Source of the DNA: Methanobrevibacter sp. | GTDB lineage: Archaea > Methanobacteriota > Methanobacteria > Methanobacteriales > Methanobacteriaceae | NCBI GenBank assembly: GCA_031289975.1 | Contig: JAITOM010000049.1 | Span: 1 to 5,625 of the forward strand | Length of the DNA: 5,625 nt | Direction: 5' to 3' | Shown here: one piece after another, positions 1 through 5,571 of the stretch | Position numbering within the stretch: position 1 is the first letter of the stretch | Layout: each line of letters opens with the position of its first letter | The notes under the pieces: model-generated | The model's database searches: none | What the model saw: only the letters and a program-made list of their open reading frames with translations | What the model was told of the DNA's origin: nothing | Program-made: the position numbers and the translations under genes

Positions 1-178
1 TCTTTTAGCTATTTTAAATGCAGGAGCTTATTCTTTTTCAATGGCTTCACAATATAATTCAAGACCCAGACCCTCTGAGCTATTAATAAATAATGGAGAA
101 GTTGAAATAATAAGAAAGAGAGAATCTTATAAAGATTTATTTACTAAACAAATAGTTCCTAAAAGATTAGAAAAATAG
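1..178 (+). CDS. lysA: Diaminopimelate decarboxylase, C-terminal end (partial)
   Basis: The open frame runs in from the left edge (first full codon at 2) and ends at TAG 176-178, giving 58 residues. The segment GAYSFSMASQYNSRPRPSEL is the signature C-terminal beta-barrel region of meso-diaminopimelate decarboxylase, a PLP enzyme that makes L-lysine from meso-DAP in the cytoplasm. In this family the Y in the 'GAY' segment and the N-SRPRP loop lie near the active site at the dimer interface. The tail, with E-I-I-R-K-R-E-S-Y-K-D-L and a final 'VPKRLEK', matches the normal end of the protein, so only the 5' part is missing because of the window edge. No gene follows on the same strand for about 870 bases, so lysA is the last gene of its transcription unit here. 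The family call is from recognition of the motif; no search was possible. Confidence 0.9.
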   Translation, partial: LLAILNAGAYSFSMASQYNSRPRPSELLINNGEVEIIRKRESYKDLFTKQIVPKRLEK

Positions 179-533
179 TGGATTTTAAGAATCATAATTT
201 AGAACCAAGTTTTTTACAATTTATTAATTTATAATGGGGTTGGGGAACAATTATCATTACCCTTTATTTTTCTTTAAAATTGTTATAATATTTTAATATA
301 TATTATATTCACTTTAAAATAATTGTATTATTATTAGTTTTAAAAATATTAATTTATATAAATTATTATCTTTAAAGATTTAAATAATCATATTAAGAAT
401 TATAAATTCATTATTATAAAAAATAATATTATTTAACATTAATATTGAGTTTTTAAGCATTATTTGATAAATAAAAAAGTGATCAATGTTGAATTTTATT
501 AAATATTTTTTTAAAATAACTAAAAAAATTCAT
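179..533. other. Gene-free AT-rich spacer after lysA
   Basis: No open frame of useful length and no RNA gene were seen on either strand. The only non-A/T-biased patch is at 236-262. Bases 241-254 (tggggaacaattat) match 13 of 14 positions with part of the 23-bp arm of the inverted-repeat element further on (545-558), so a degenerate half-site of that element may lie here. Confidence 0.6.
231..276 (+). terminator. Possible lysA transcription terminator (T-rich tract)
   Basis: About 55-100 bases after the lysA stop, a small G-rich patch (tggggttgggg-like, 234-245) and a weak 5-bp pairing (TAATG 232-236 with CATTA 255-259) precede a T-rich tract at 263-275 (tttatttttcttt). Archaeal polymerases commonly stop on T-rich stretches without needing a strong hairpin. 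Assignment is by position and composition only. Confidence 0.35.
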
Positions 534-678
534 ATAATTGAAACTGGGCAACAATTATTTTTTCATGCTATAAATTGATATAAAAGTCATGACCCCCCTA
601 TATATGTAGTCATGCATAAACATAGAAAAAACAATGGTTTTTTCATTAATTTTGGAATTGTTGCCCAGTTTCAATTAT
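534..678. repeat. Inverted-repeat element: perfect 23-bp arms around a 99-bp core
   Basis: Arms at 534-556 and 656-678 are exact reverse complements over 23 bases; each contains the core GAAACTGGGCAACAATT, which is GC-richer than its surroundings. Further pairing is nested inside: 558-567 with 621-631 (T6-C-ATG against CAT-A-G-A6, one bulge at 624), then CATGAC 588-593 with GTCATG 609-614, closing a loop that starts with a run of C. A segment of about 24 bases (632-655) is left unpaired on the 3' side. No protein is encoded. It could be a miniature inverted-repeat transposable element, a recombinase-invertible switch (a TATA-like gatataaaa lies inside at 577-585), or a folded RNA. Sequence supports the structure; the function is open. 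Confidence 0.8.
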
Positions 679-688
679 TTTATAAAAC

Positions 689-710
689 GAGGATTATAAT
701 CATAATCCTC
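689..710. terminator. Perfect 9-bp stem hairpin, possible terminator
   Basis: GAGGATTAT (689-697) pairs perfectly with ATAATCCTC (702-710) around the 4-base loop AATC. It sits 10 bases after the right arm of the 23-bp inverted repeat and is followed by 'acttttaact', a weak T tract. It could end a transcript coming from the 534-678 element. The G/C base of the stem stands out in this AT-rich spacer. The hairpin is certain as sequence; the terminator role is inferred. Confidence 0.45.
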
Positions 711-809
711 ACTTTTAACTAAAATTTATTATTTGTTAAAAATGAATATGTGGAATATTAAGAATGAAAAAAATTAAATAATTTAATAAAAAAGATTATC
801 ATCCAAAAT

Positions 810-1032
810 TTAAGAACTTTTCCAAAATGACTATATTTAAATTATTTTTTTTAAATTAAATAATAAATTATGGATAAAAATTAATATCTAAACATTATAT
901 CTATTTATCAACAACAATTGTATCTACTCTATTAATTAAAAATAAGATCTATATTCTACGAATTCTTTAGTGAATTTAATTATTATTTTTAAAAAAGTTT
1001 ATTTATTAAGAACTTTATCAAAATCACTATAA
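810..1032. repeat. Pair of imperfect direct repeats (810-835 and 1007-1032)
   Basis: The two 26-base copies read ttaagaactttt-c-caaaatgactata and ttaagaacttta-t-caaaatcactata and differ at three positions. They are 197 bases apart and both face the mod relic. The second copy ends about 20 bases before the relic ATG, so it would lie in its leader region. This may record a duplication of an upstream regulatory segment. Confidence 0.6.
985..1010 (+). promoter_or_regulatory. Candidate archaeal promoter (BRE plus box A) of the mod relic
   Basis: An A run followed by a TATA-like block (aaaaaagtttatttatta, 991-1008) resembles the archaeal BRE/box A arrangement. A start about 25 bases downstream would leave a leader of roughly 25 bases before the relic ATG at 1053. 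Nearly the same string occurs at 2164-2186, upstream of the intact mod gene. In such AT-rich DNA this pattern can arise by chance. Confidence 0.3.
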
Positions 1033-1052
1033 TAAATTAAAAAATTGATATC

Positions 1053-1299
1053 ATGATAGAAAAAGAACTAAATGGTGAAAGTAAAAACATTTTAGAAAAA
1101 AATATATCTAAACTAAAGGTCGTTATTTCCAGAAATTCTAACAGAAGACAAAATAGACTTTAATAAATTTAAACAAATCTTTGGATATTACATTTAAGAA
1201 TACAACTTCACATGACATGGAAAAGCTATTCAATTAGTACAAATTCCATCCACTGGAACATCAAGACCCTGAATGAAGAAAGTAAAGATTGGAACACGA
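1053..1299 (+). pseudogene. Relic of the 5' end of a Type III methyltransferase (mod) gene
   Basis: This stretch aligns codon by codon with the first ~88 codons of the intact mod gene at 2381. From ATG 1053 it reads M-I-E-K-E-L-N-G-E-S-K-N-I-L-E-K-N. An extra base at about 1118-1124 shifts the frame, so the ATG frame stops at 1161-1163. In the shifted frame FPEILTEDKIDFNKFK continues, then stops at TAA 1195, TGA 1213 and TGA 1270; the conserved PSTGTSRP segment is still readable. A one-base loss just after RP restores the reading of N-E-E-S-K-D-W-N-T. Homology ends near 1299, and the methyltransferase motifs (DPPY and onwards) are absent. The copy is also about six codons shorter internally than the intact gene. 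It is more diverged than a fresh duplication, so it is probably the remains of a second, related mod gene. No product is expected. Confidence 0.85.
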
Positions 1300-1358
1300 G
1301 TTAAACAGTATCTGTATTTTTATTATTTAATTAAATTAAAACATAACTTTTAAATAAA

Positions 1359-1402
1359 TCATATAATAAATATTGGATTAATATAAATTATCTCTTTTGG
1401 TG
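1359..1402 (+). promoter_or_regulatory. Candidate box A and ribosome binding site for the ATPase fragment
   Basis: TATA-like blocks lie at 1361-1370 (atataataaa) and 1379-1388 (taatataaat-type). GGTG at 1399-1402 is six bases before ATG 1409 and fits the archaeal anti-Shine-Dalgarno CACC. This motif decides for ATG 1409 over the in-frame TTG 1397 and GTG 1400, which overlap the site itself. The first box fits the usual 25-base distance to a start with a short leader. Confidence 0.4.
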
Positions 1403-1408
1403 TTTATT

Positions 1409-1939
1409 ATGGGGAAATTAGAATTTAAAATTAAAGATTTCGGTTCAATTAGTGAGGCAAAGTTAAATATTGGAAAAATTAACATTATTGCTGGTGTTAA
1501 TGGTAGTGGGAAAAGTACTGCAAGTAAGATTTTTTATTCATTTCTAAGTTCCATATCACAGGAAGGAATAGAGTTCCTTGATAAAAGAATTTCCATTTTG
1601 TATCAAAATGTAGAAAAGACTATTAAAATCAAAACAGATTATTCTGTAAAGGAATTGATTATAAAACTTAAAACTTTAGTGGATAATATTTTAATCGATG
1701 ATATATTTGAAAATGATGAACTTAAAAATATTTTCAATGAATTAATGGATATTGAAGTTATTAAAGAGTCTGAAAATGCTATGAATGAGATTAAGGAACT
1801 TGAAAAATATTTGAATGCGAAAAATAATATTGAAAAACAAAGATCTTTAGCTTTTGAAGATATATTGGATAATGAATTTAATAATAGTCTTAGTATTATT
1901 TTTATTAATATCAACAATTTAAAATCATTTTCATTATAA
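1409..1939 (+). CDS. Truncated AAA/SMC-like ATPase (N-terminal fragment)
   Basis: The frame gives 176 residues from ATG 1409. The N-terminus is typical of the AAA_15/RecF-SMC-like ATPases: a short beta strand region (K-L-E-F-K-I-K-D-F-G-S-I), then I-N-I-I-A-G-V-N-G-S-G-K-S-T with a complete Walker A (GVNGSGKST, residues 29-37), followed by helical, charged sequence. Relatives usually run to several hundred residues, with Walker B, the ABC-type signature and often a TOPRIM or nuclease domain. None of these is present: after 'DILDNEFNNS' (about residues 148-157) the frame becomes low-complexity and stops. The product may bind ATP but should not hydrolyse it as a normal enzyme. Such ATPases occur in defence islands, which suits the neighbouring methyltransferase genes, but no partner is visible. 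The fragment may be a decaying gene, truncated before the AT-rich 21-bp repeats. It is not clear whether it is expressed; the intact frame and Shine-Dalgarno leave that possible. Confidence 0.7.
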   Translation: MGKLEFKIKDFGSISEAKLNIGKINIIAGVNGSGKSTASKIFYSFLSSISQEGIEFLDKRISILYQNVEKTIKIKTDYSVKELIIKLKTLVDNILIDDIFENDELKNIFNELMDIEVIKESENAMNEIKELEKYLNAKNNIEKQRSLAFEDILDNEFNNSLSIIFININNLKSFSL

Positions 1940-1990
1940 TCATTTTAGAAAAGTCATTTAATTTTGAATTATAAGTTTTTTTATTATATT

Positions 1991-2074
1991 ATTTAATTTT
2001 AAATATTATTTATTTAATTTTAAATATTATTTATTTAATTTTAAATATTATTTATTTAATTTTAAATATTATTT
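1991..2074. repeat. Four exact tandem copies of a 21-bp A/T unit
   Basis: The unit runs 1991-2011 and begins atttaattttaaatatta; copies follow at 2012-2032, 2033-2053 and 2054-2074 with no difference between them. The unit contains only A and T. It is a minisatellite placed just after the truncated ATPase; identical copies suggest recent expansion by slippage or unequal exchange. A protein-binding or structural role is possible but nothing in the sequence shows it. Confidence 0.92.
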
Positions 2075-2163
2075 TATAAAAACCTATGAGTTTAAATTTT
2101 AAATAACATGAATTTCTTTTAATTAATATAATAATTTTAAATCAACATTTTTTTAAAATATTT

Positions 2164-2186
2164 ATTTTTAAAAAAGTTTATTTGTT
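2164..2186 (+). promoter_or_regulatory. Promoter-like block, now separated from mod by an inserted repeat
   Basis: The string atttttaaaaaagtttattt (from 2164) is nearly the same as the block 45-65 bases upstream of the mod relic (986-1005). Here the similarity breaks off at about 2186, exactly where the ~142-bp repeat block starts. This suggests that an ancestral mod promoter was pushed away from its gene by an insertion. Function of the block as box A is inferred from the A-run plus TTTATTT pattern. Confidence 0.3.
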
Positions 2187-2328
2187 GGCACTGTAAATTA
2201 GCATGGATTTTCACACTTAAAAAATTGAAAACAGACGATAAAAGTTTAATTAGATGTATATGGTCTAAACATTTCCTGCTAAAATCCAAATTCCAGATTG
2301 TGAATTTTCATCCTCTTTTTGCACTGCC
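2187..2328 (+). repeat. Inverted block A, left of mod (mobile-element remnant)
   Basis: This segment matches the reverse complement of 4871-5015 at roughly 85% by eye, with a few single-base indels. It starts ggcactgtaaattagcatgg, and the same tip appears a third time, reversed, at 4568-4595. The outer edges are sharp, and the block points inward towards mod. Differences include indels that break any shared reading frame, so the conservation looks like DNA-level duplication, not a protein under selection. Terminal-repeat-like ends starting GG-G suggest an insertion sequence or MITE, but no transposase is visible and I cannot name the family. Confidence 0.75.
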
Positions 2329-2369
2329 AAAATGTTTTAATAAGATAAATTTTCATTAAAAGATTATTA

Positions 2370-2373
2370 GAGG
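2370..2373 (+). promoter_or_regulatory. Ribosome binding site of mod
   Basis: GAGG at 2370-2373 lies seven bases before ATG 2381. It supports ATG 2381 as the start, though the adjacent ATG 2384 could also serve. A weak TATA-like string (ttttaataagataaa, 2335-2349) lies about 30-45 bases upstream and could be a replacement promoter. Confidence 0.6.
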
Positions 2374-2380
2374 AATAATT

Positions 2381-4390
2381 ATGATGACAACTAATTTAGA
2401 TGGCAAAAGTAAGAATATTTTAGAAGACAATATAAATAAATTAAAAGAACTATTTCCAGAAATACTAACAGAAGACAAAATAGATTTTGATAAGCTAAAA
2501 TCAGTTTTAACTAATGAAGTCGATGAATCTCCTGAGAGATATAATTTCACTTGGGCAGGAAAAAGTAAATCTATTGCTGAAGCACAAAAACCATCTACTG
2601 GGACTTTAAGACCATGTAAAGAAGAAAGTAAAGACTGGGACACAACAAAGAATCTTTACATTGAAGGAGATAATTTAGAAGTTCTTAAATTGCTTCAAAA
2701 GTCTTATTATGATAAAATAAAAATGATTTATATTGATCCGCCGTACAATACAGGAAAAGACTTCATCTACCCAGACAGTTATAAAGATAATTTAGAAAAT
2801 TACTTAAAGATGACAGGACAAGTTTCTAATTTAGAAAAAAGAGAGAATAATGGATTTAAATTAAGTACAAATACAGAAACCAGTGGAAGATTTCACACAA
2901 CATGGTTAAATATGATGTATCCTCGATTGAAATTAGCACGGAATTTACTAACTGATGATGGCATCATTTTTATAAGTATTGATGATAATGAACAAAGTAA
3001 TTTAAAAAAAATTTGTGACGAAATATTTGGGGAAAGTAATTTTTTAGGAGAAATTATTTGTTTAAAGGGTAATGCACAAAATGATGCACAAAACATTCAG
3101 CAAAATCATGATTATGCATTATGTTATAAAAAAACAAATGGTGAATTATTCTTAAATATCCGTACAAAAAAAGAGGTTTTTAAAGAATCAAATGATTACT
3201 ATTATGAAGGTTCTCCTTTAGTTACAGGTGGAGTAGGAGGTACTTTGAATGCTAGACCAAACTTAGGGTATACAATTTATTACAATCCAAAAACAAAAGA
3301 AAAAATTGCTATTCCAGACTACAATTTAGAATTAGCGAAAATCTCTAATGATGAAGCTGAGGTATATGAAGACAAAAAGGAATTATTAGAAAAGAATTAT
3401 ATAAAGATTAGAGCTCCAAAGAAAGGTCCACAACTTGGGTGTTGGACTTGGGCATTGGATAAATTTAACAAAGAAAAAGACTCTATTTTAATCAAAAAGA
3501 CGAAAAATGCTTATACTCCAATTAAAAAAGTGTTTGTGAATGAAAAAGATGTTTATGAAATGAAAGGTCATTTTTATTATAATTTTATTAGAAAATCTCC
3601 TTTAAAGAGTTTTGTGGAGATAAGTAGTGCATTGGGTACTAAAGAAACTTCTGACTTATTTGATAAACATAAATTTTTTGATTTCCCAAAAGCAACAAAG
3701 TTAATAGAATACTTTTTCAAATGTTCAATTAGCATGGATGATACTATTCTAGATTTTTTCAGCGGTTCTGGAACAACAGCACATTCATTATTAAAACTTA
3801 ATTCAAAGGATAATGGTAATAGAAAATTTATAATGGTTCAAATACCAGAGTCTACTGATGAAAAATCAGAAGCATATAAATCAGGATATAAAACTATAGA
3901 TGAAATAGGAAAAGAAAGAATTAGAAGAGCAGGAGAAAAAATAAAATCCGAATCAAATAACAAAAATTTAGACATAGGTTTTAAAGTCTTTAAATTAGAC
4001 TCTTCAAATTTAAATAAGTGGAATCCTGATTATAATGATCTTGAGCAGACTTTAATAGATAGTACCAATAATCTTGTTGAAGGAAGAACAGAATTAGATC
4101 TTGTTTATGAAATCATGCTTAAATATGGGGTTGATCTAACTTTAGCTATTGATGAATTTAATATTAATGACAAAAATGTTTATTCAATTGGATATGGTTC
4201 TCTATTAATCTGTTTAGATGATAATATCACAAAAGAAATAGCTATTCCACTGATTGAACTTAAAAATAAACTTTCACCTGAAACTTCAAGAATTGTTTTT
4301 AAAGATAATGGTTTTGCAAGTGATAGTGATAAAACTAATATAAAAGAAAGCTTAAAAACTAATAATATTGATGAATTTATTACAATTTAA
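2381..4390 (+). CDS. mod: Type III restriction-modification DNA methyltransferase (Mod)
   Basis: The 669-residue protein is a full-length Type III Mod subunit, which methylates adenine N6 in a short asymmetric site using S-adenosylmethionine and normally also gives the target specificity of a Mod-Res complex. Residues 1-90 form the usual Mod N-terminus (FPEILTEDKIDF, then YNFTWAGKSKSI). Motif IV is DPPY at 119-122 (YIDPPYNTGKDFIYPDSY). The LTDDGIIFISIDDNE block (190-204) is also typical. Residues ~225-435 should hold the target recognition domain. The motif X-like segment FPKATKLIEYFF (435-446) is followed by motif I FFSGSGTTAHS (459-469). DPPY before the SAM motif defines the beta class. The end (SRIVFKDNGF ... 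KTNIKESLKTNNIDEFITI) is the normal C-terminus, so there is no truncation. No Res gene follows within 1.2 kb or precedes it, so restriction is not encoded here; it may act as an orphan methyltransferase or pair with a distant Res. An A8 run lies at 3004-3011. The family call is firm, the target site unknown. Confidence 0.93.
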   Translation: MMTTNLDGKSKNILEDNINKLKELFPEILTEDKIDFDKLKSVLTNEVDESPERYNFTWAGKSKSIAEAQKPSTGTLRPCKEESKDWDTTKNLYIEGDNLEVLKLLQKSYYDKIKMIYIDPPYNTGKDFIYPDSYKDNLENYLKMTGQVSNLEKRENNGFKLSTNTETSGRFHTTWLNMMYPRLKLARNLLTDDGIIFISIDDNEQSNLKKICDEIFGESNFLGEIICLKGNAQNDAQNIQQNHDYALCYKKTNGELFLNIRTKKEVFKESNDYYYEGSPLVTGGVGGTLNARPNLGYTIYYNPKTKEKIAIPDYNLELAKISNDEAEVYEDKKELLEKNYIKIRAPKKGPQLGCWTWALDKFNKEKDSILIKKTKNAYTPIKKVFVNEKDVYEMKGHFYYNFIRKSPLKSFVEISSALGTKETSDLFDKHKFFDFPKATKLIEYFFKCSISMDDTILDFFSGSGTTAHSLLKLNSKDNGNRKFIMVQIPESTDEKSEAYKSGYKTIDEIGKERIRRAGEKIKSESNNKNLDIGFKVFKLDSSNLNKWNPDYNDLEQTLIDSTNNLVEGRTELDLVYEIMLKYGVDLTLAIDEFNINDKNVYSIGYGSLLICLDDNITKEIAIPLIELKNKLSPETSRIVFKDNGFASDSDKTNIKESLKTNNIDEFITI

Positions 4391-4451
4391 TAAAAAATTA
4401 TTAGAAACAGTTATGTATAGTATTTCTCCAAACTTTTGTAACATTTTATTT

Positions 4452-4480
4452 AAAAATTTTTATTAAAAATTATTCTTTCA
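4452..4480 (+). terminator. Possible mod terminator
   Basis: About 60 bases after the mod stop, AATTTTT (4455-4461) pairs with AAAAATT (4465-4471) around a 3-base loop and is followed by 'attctttca'. All pairs are A-T, so the hairpin is weak, but T-rich tracts are enough for archaeal termination. Similar A/T palindromes are common in this DNA. Confidence 0.25.
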
Positions 4481-4567
4481 ATTGTTAAAATTTTAATTTA
4501 AAGAGATATTACACTTTTTTAAAAATTTAATGAAAAATGGTAATAAAGTTAAGAGAAATACTATAAA

Positions 4568-4595
4568 TTTCCATGCTAATTTTACACAGCCCAAA
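4568..4595 (-). repeat. Inverted tip B, right of mod (short end-repeat copy)
   Basis: On the minus strand this reads tttgggctgtgtaaaatta and then gcatgg, closely matching the outer tip of blocks A (2187) and C (5015). Only about 25-28 bases match; the sequence further inward does not resemble A or C. A and B therefore form a short inverted pair that encloses mod almost exactly (2187-4595). It may be the isolated end of an element after deletion of its body. Confidence 0.6.
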
Positions 4596-4735
4596 AGTAT
4601 AATAATTACTCTTTTCAAAAACATTTCATTAGTAAAAATTTGAATAGTGCATTAATATTCTTTTATTATTGAAAATATTATTCAAAACATATATTATATG
4701 AAATATAAATTTTAAATATAAAATATATTGTTTTA

Positions 4736-4783
4736 CCTAATAATTATAACATGCCTAATAATTGTAAACTTTACTAATAATCT
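4736..4783. repeat. Short tandem repeat (cctaataattRtaa)
   Basis: Copies start at 4736 (cctaataattataacatg) and 4754 (cctaataattgtaaact), with a weaker third at 4771 (ttactaataatct). Period is 17-18 bases. No role is visible. Confidence 0.5.
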
Positions 4784-4870
4784 TTTAGATTCATTTATAT
4801 TAAATTTTAATGATTTTTATAAATATAATTTAGAAAATGTTATAAAAGTTTGGTAAAACACTATAAATGA

Positions 4871-5015
4871 GGCAATGTAAAAAGAGGATGGAAAATCGAA
4901 ATCTGGAATTTGGATTTGTAACAAAAAAAGTTTAGACCATATACATTTCATTAAACTTTTATCGTCTGTTTTCAGTTTTTCAATTGTGAAAATCCATGAT
5001 AAGTTTACAGCACCC
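4871..5015 (-). repeat. Inverted block C, right of mod (mobile-element remnant)
   Basis: Read on the minus strand from 5015, the block begins gggtgctgtaaacttatcat and continues through attttcacaattgaaaaact to 4871, matching block A (2187-2328) at about 85%. The longest identical run is the gaaaacagacgataaaagtt region. A and C are inverted with respect to one another, about 2.8 kb apart end to end, with mod between them. A 66-codon minus-strand frame starts in the block (ATG at 5017), but block A has a stop and shifts in the equivalent frame, so coding is unlikely. Probably the arm of a former element; family not recognised. Confidence 0.75.
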
Positions 5016-5057
5016 AAAAAATTAGATGTTAAACTGTATATATATTTTAAATTTTTA

Positions 5058-5451
5058 TTTATAGTGATGTAAAAAATGTTTGTAATTAATCATTTATTTT
5101 TAAATATTTTATTTTTAAAAATTTCAATTAATATTATAGTGGAATAAAAAAAGTTTATAATTAAACATTTATATTTATTTGCTTAATTTTCAATAATATT
5201 TTCTAATATTTTATTAAATTATTAATTAATAAATAATATTATATTCTTATTTATTAAATTGATAATTTAAAGATATTTTTAAAAAACTCATTACTTAAAA
5301 ACATTTGTTAAAATTTGAGTTGGATTTTCATGAAATTTTTATTTTATAGTGATGTAAAAAATGTTTGTAATTAATCATTTATTTTTAAATACTTTATTTT
5401 TAAATACTTTATTTTTAAATACTTTATTTTTAAAAGTTTCAATCAATATTA
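5058..5451. repeat. Direct repeats: exact 49-bp duplication plus a third degenerate copy
   Basis: Bases 5058-5106 are identical to 5343-5391 (49 of 49), starting tttatagtgatgtaaaaaat. After this both copies continue through tttatttttaaa to a shared end (tttcaatYaatatta, ending near 5136 and 5451). A degenerate third copy starts at 5136 (atagtggaataaaaaaagtt). The A run followed by gttt-R-taattaa resembles an archaeal promoter, and similar blocks precede mod and its relic. The direct offset is 285 bases. Confidence 0.88.
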
Positions 5452-5571
5452 AACTAATTTTTTAAATAATAATTTTCATCTTTTTATTTTTAAAAATAAT
5501 GAATATAATTTCTTCAATTAAAAATTTAATATTAATAGTGTACCTTAAAAATCTCATTACTTATAAACATT
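5281..5571. repeat. Imperfect direct repeats at 5281-5305 and 5547-5571
   Basis: The copies share the string ctcattactta (starting at 5287 and 5553) inside a 25-base match with about three differences. The offset, 266 bases, is close to the 285-base offset of the 49-bp repeat, so both pairs may be parts of one old tandem duplication of roughly 280 bases whose middle has diverged. Confidence 0.55.
5378..5434. repeat. 15-bp tandem repeat expanded in the second 49-bp copy
   Basis: The unit tttatttttaaatac occurs at 5378-5392, 5393-5407 and 5408-5422, then a 12-base partial copy at 5423-5434. The sister copy of the larger repeat has only one unit (5093-5107) plus a partial one. The copy number therefore changed after the duplication. 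Confidence 0.88.

Larger units (their letters stand above)
711..1052. other. Gene-free AT-rich spacer before the mod relic
   Basis: No gene is seen. Contents are a direct repeat pair described separately (810-835 and 1007-1032) and a promoter-like stretch at 991-1010. A very short minus-strand frame ending near 925 was judged too short to support. Confidence 0.55.

Noticed and set aside
925..985. Short minus-strand frame ending KEFVEYRSYF near 925
   Set aside because: Fewer than 25 codons before a stop upstream and no start or family match; could be a gene tail but cannot be supported.
1639..1917. Minus-strand frame opposite the ATPase fragment
   Set aside because: Rich in I, L, S and F as expected from the antisense of an AT-rich gene; no start signal; the plus strand has a Walker A and a Shine-Dalgarno.
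1991..2074. Possible CRISPR array
   Set aside because: The 21-bp units abut one another with no spacers and are pure A/T; this is a tandem repeat.
2356..2643. Minus-strand frame opposite the mod 5' end
   Set aside because: Antisense shadow of a clear mod N-terminus; no motif or ribosome site.
2893..3096. Minus-strand frame inside mod
   Set aside because: Antisense shadow of conserved methyltransferase sequence.
4817..5017. 66-codon minus-strand frame with a plausible-looking sequence (TDDKSLMKCIWSKL)
   Set aside because: It lies mostly in repeat block C. The related block A has a stop and frame-breaking indels at equivalent places, and the part outside the block is low-complexity. DNA-level duplication explains the similarity better.
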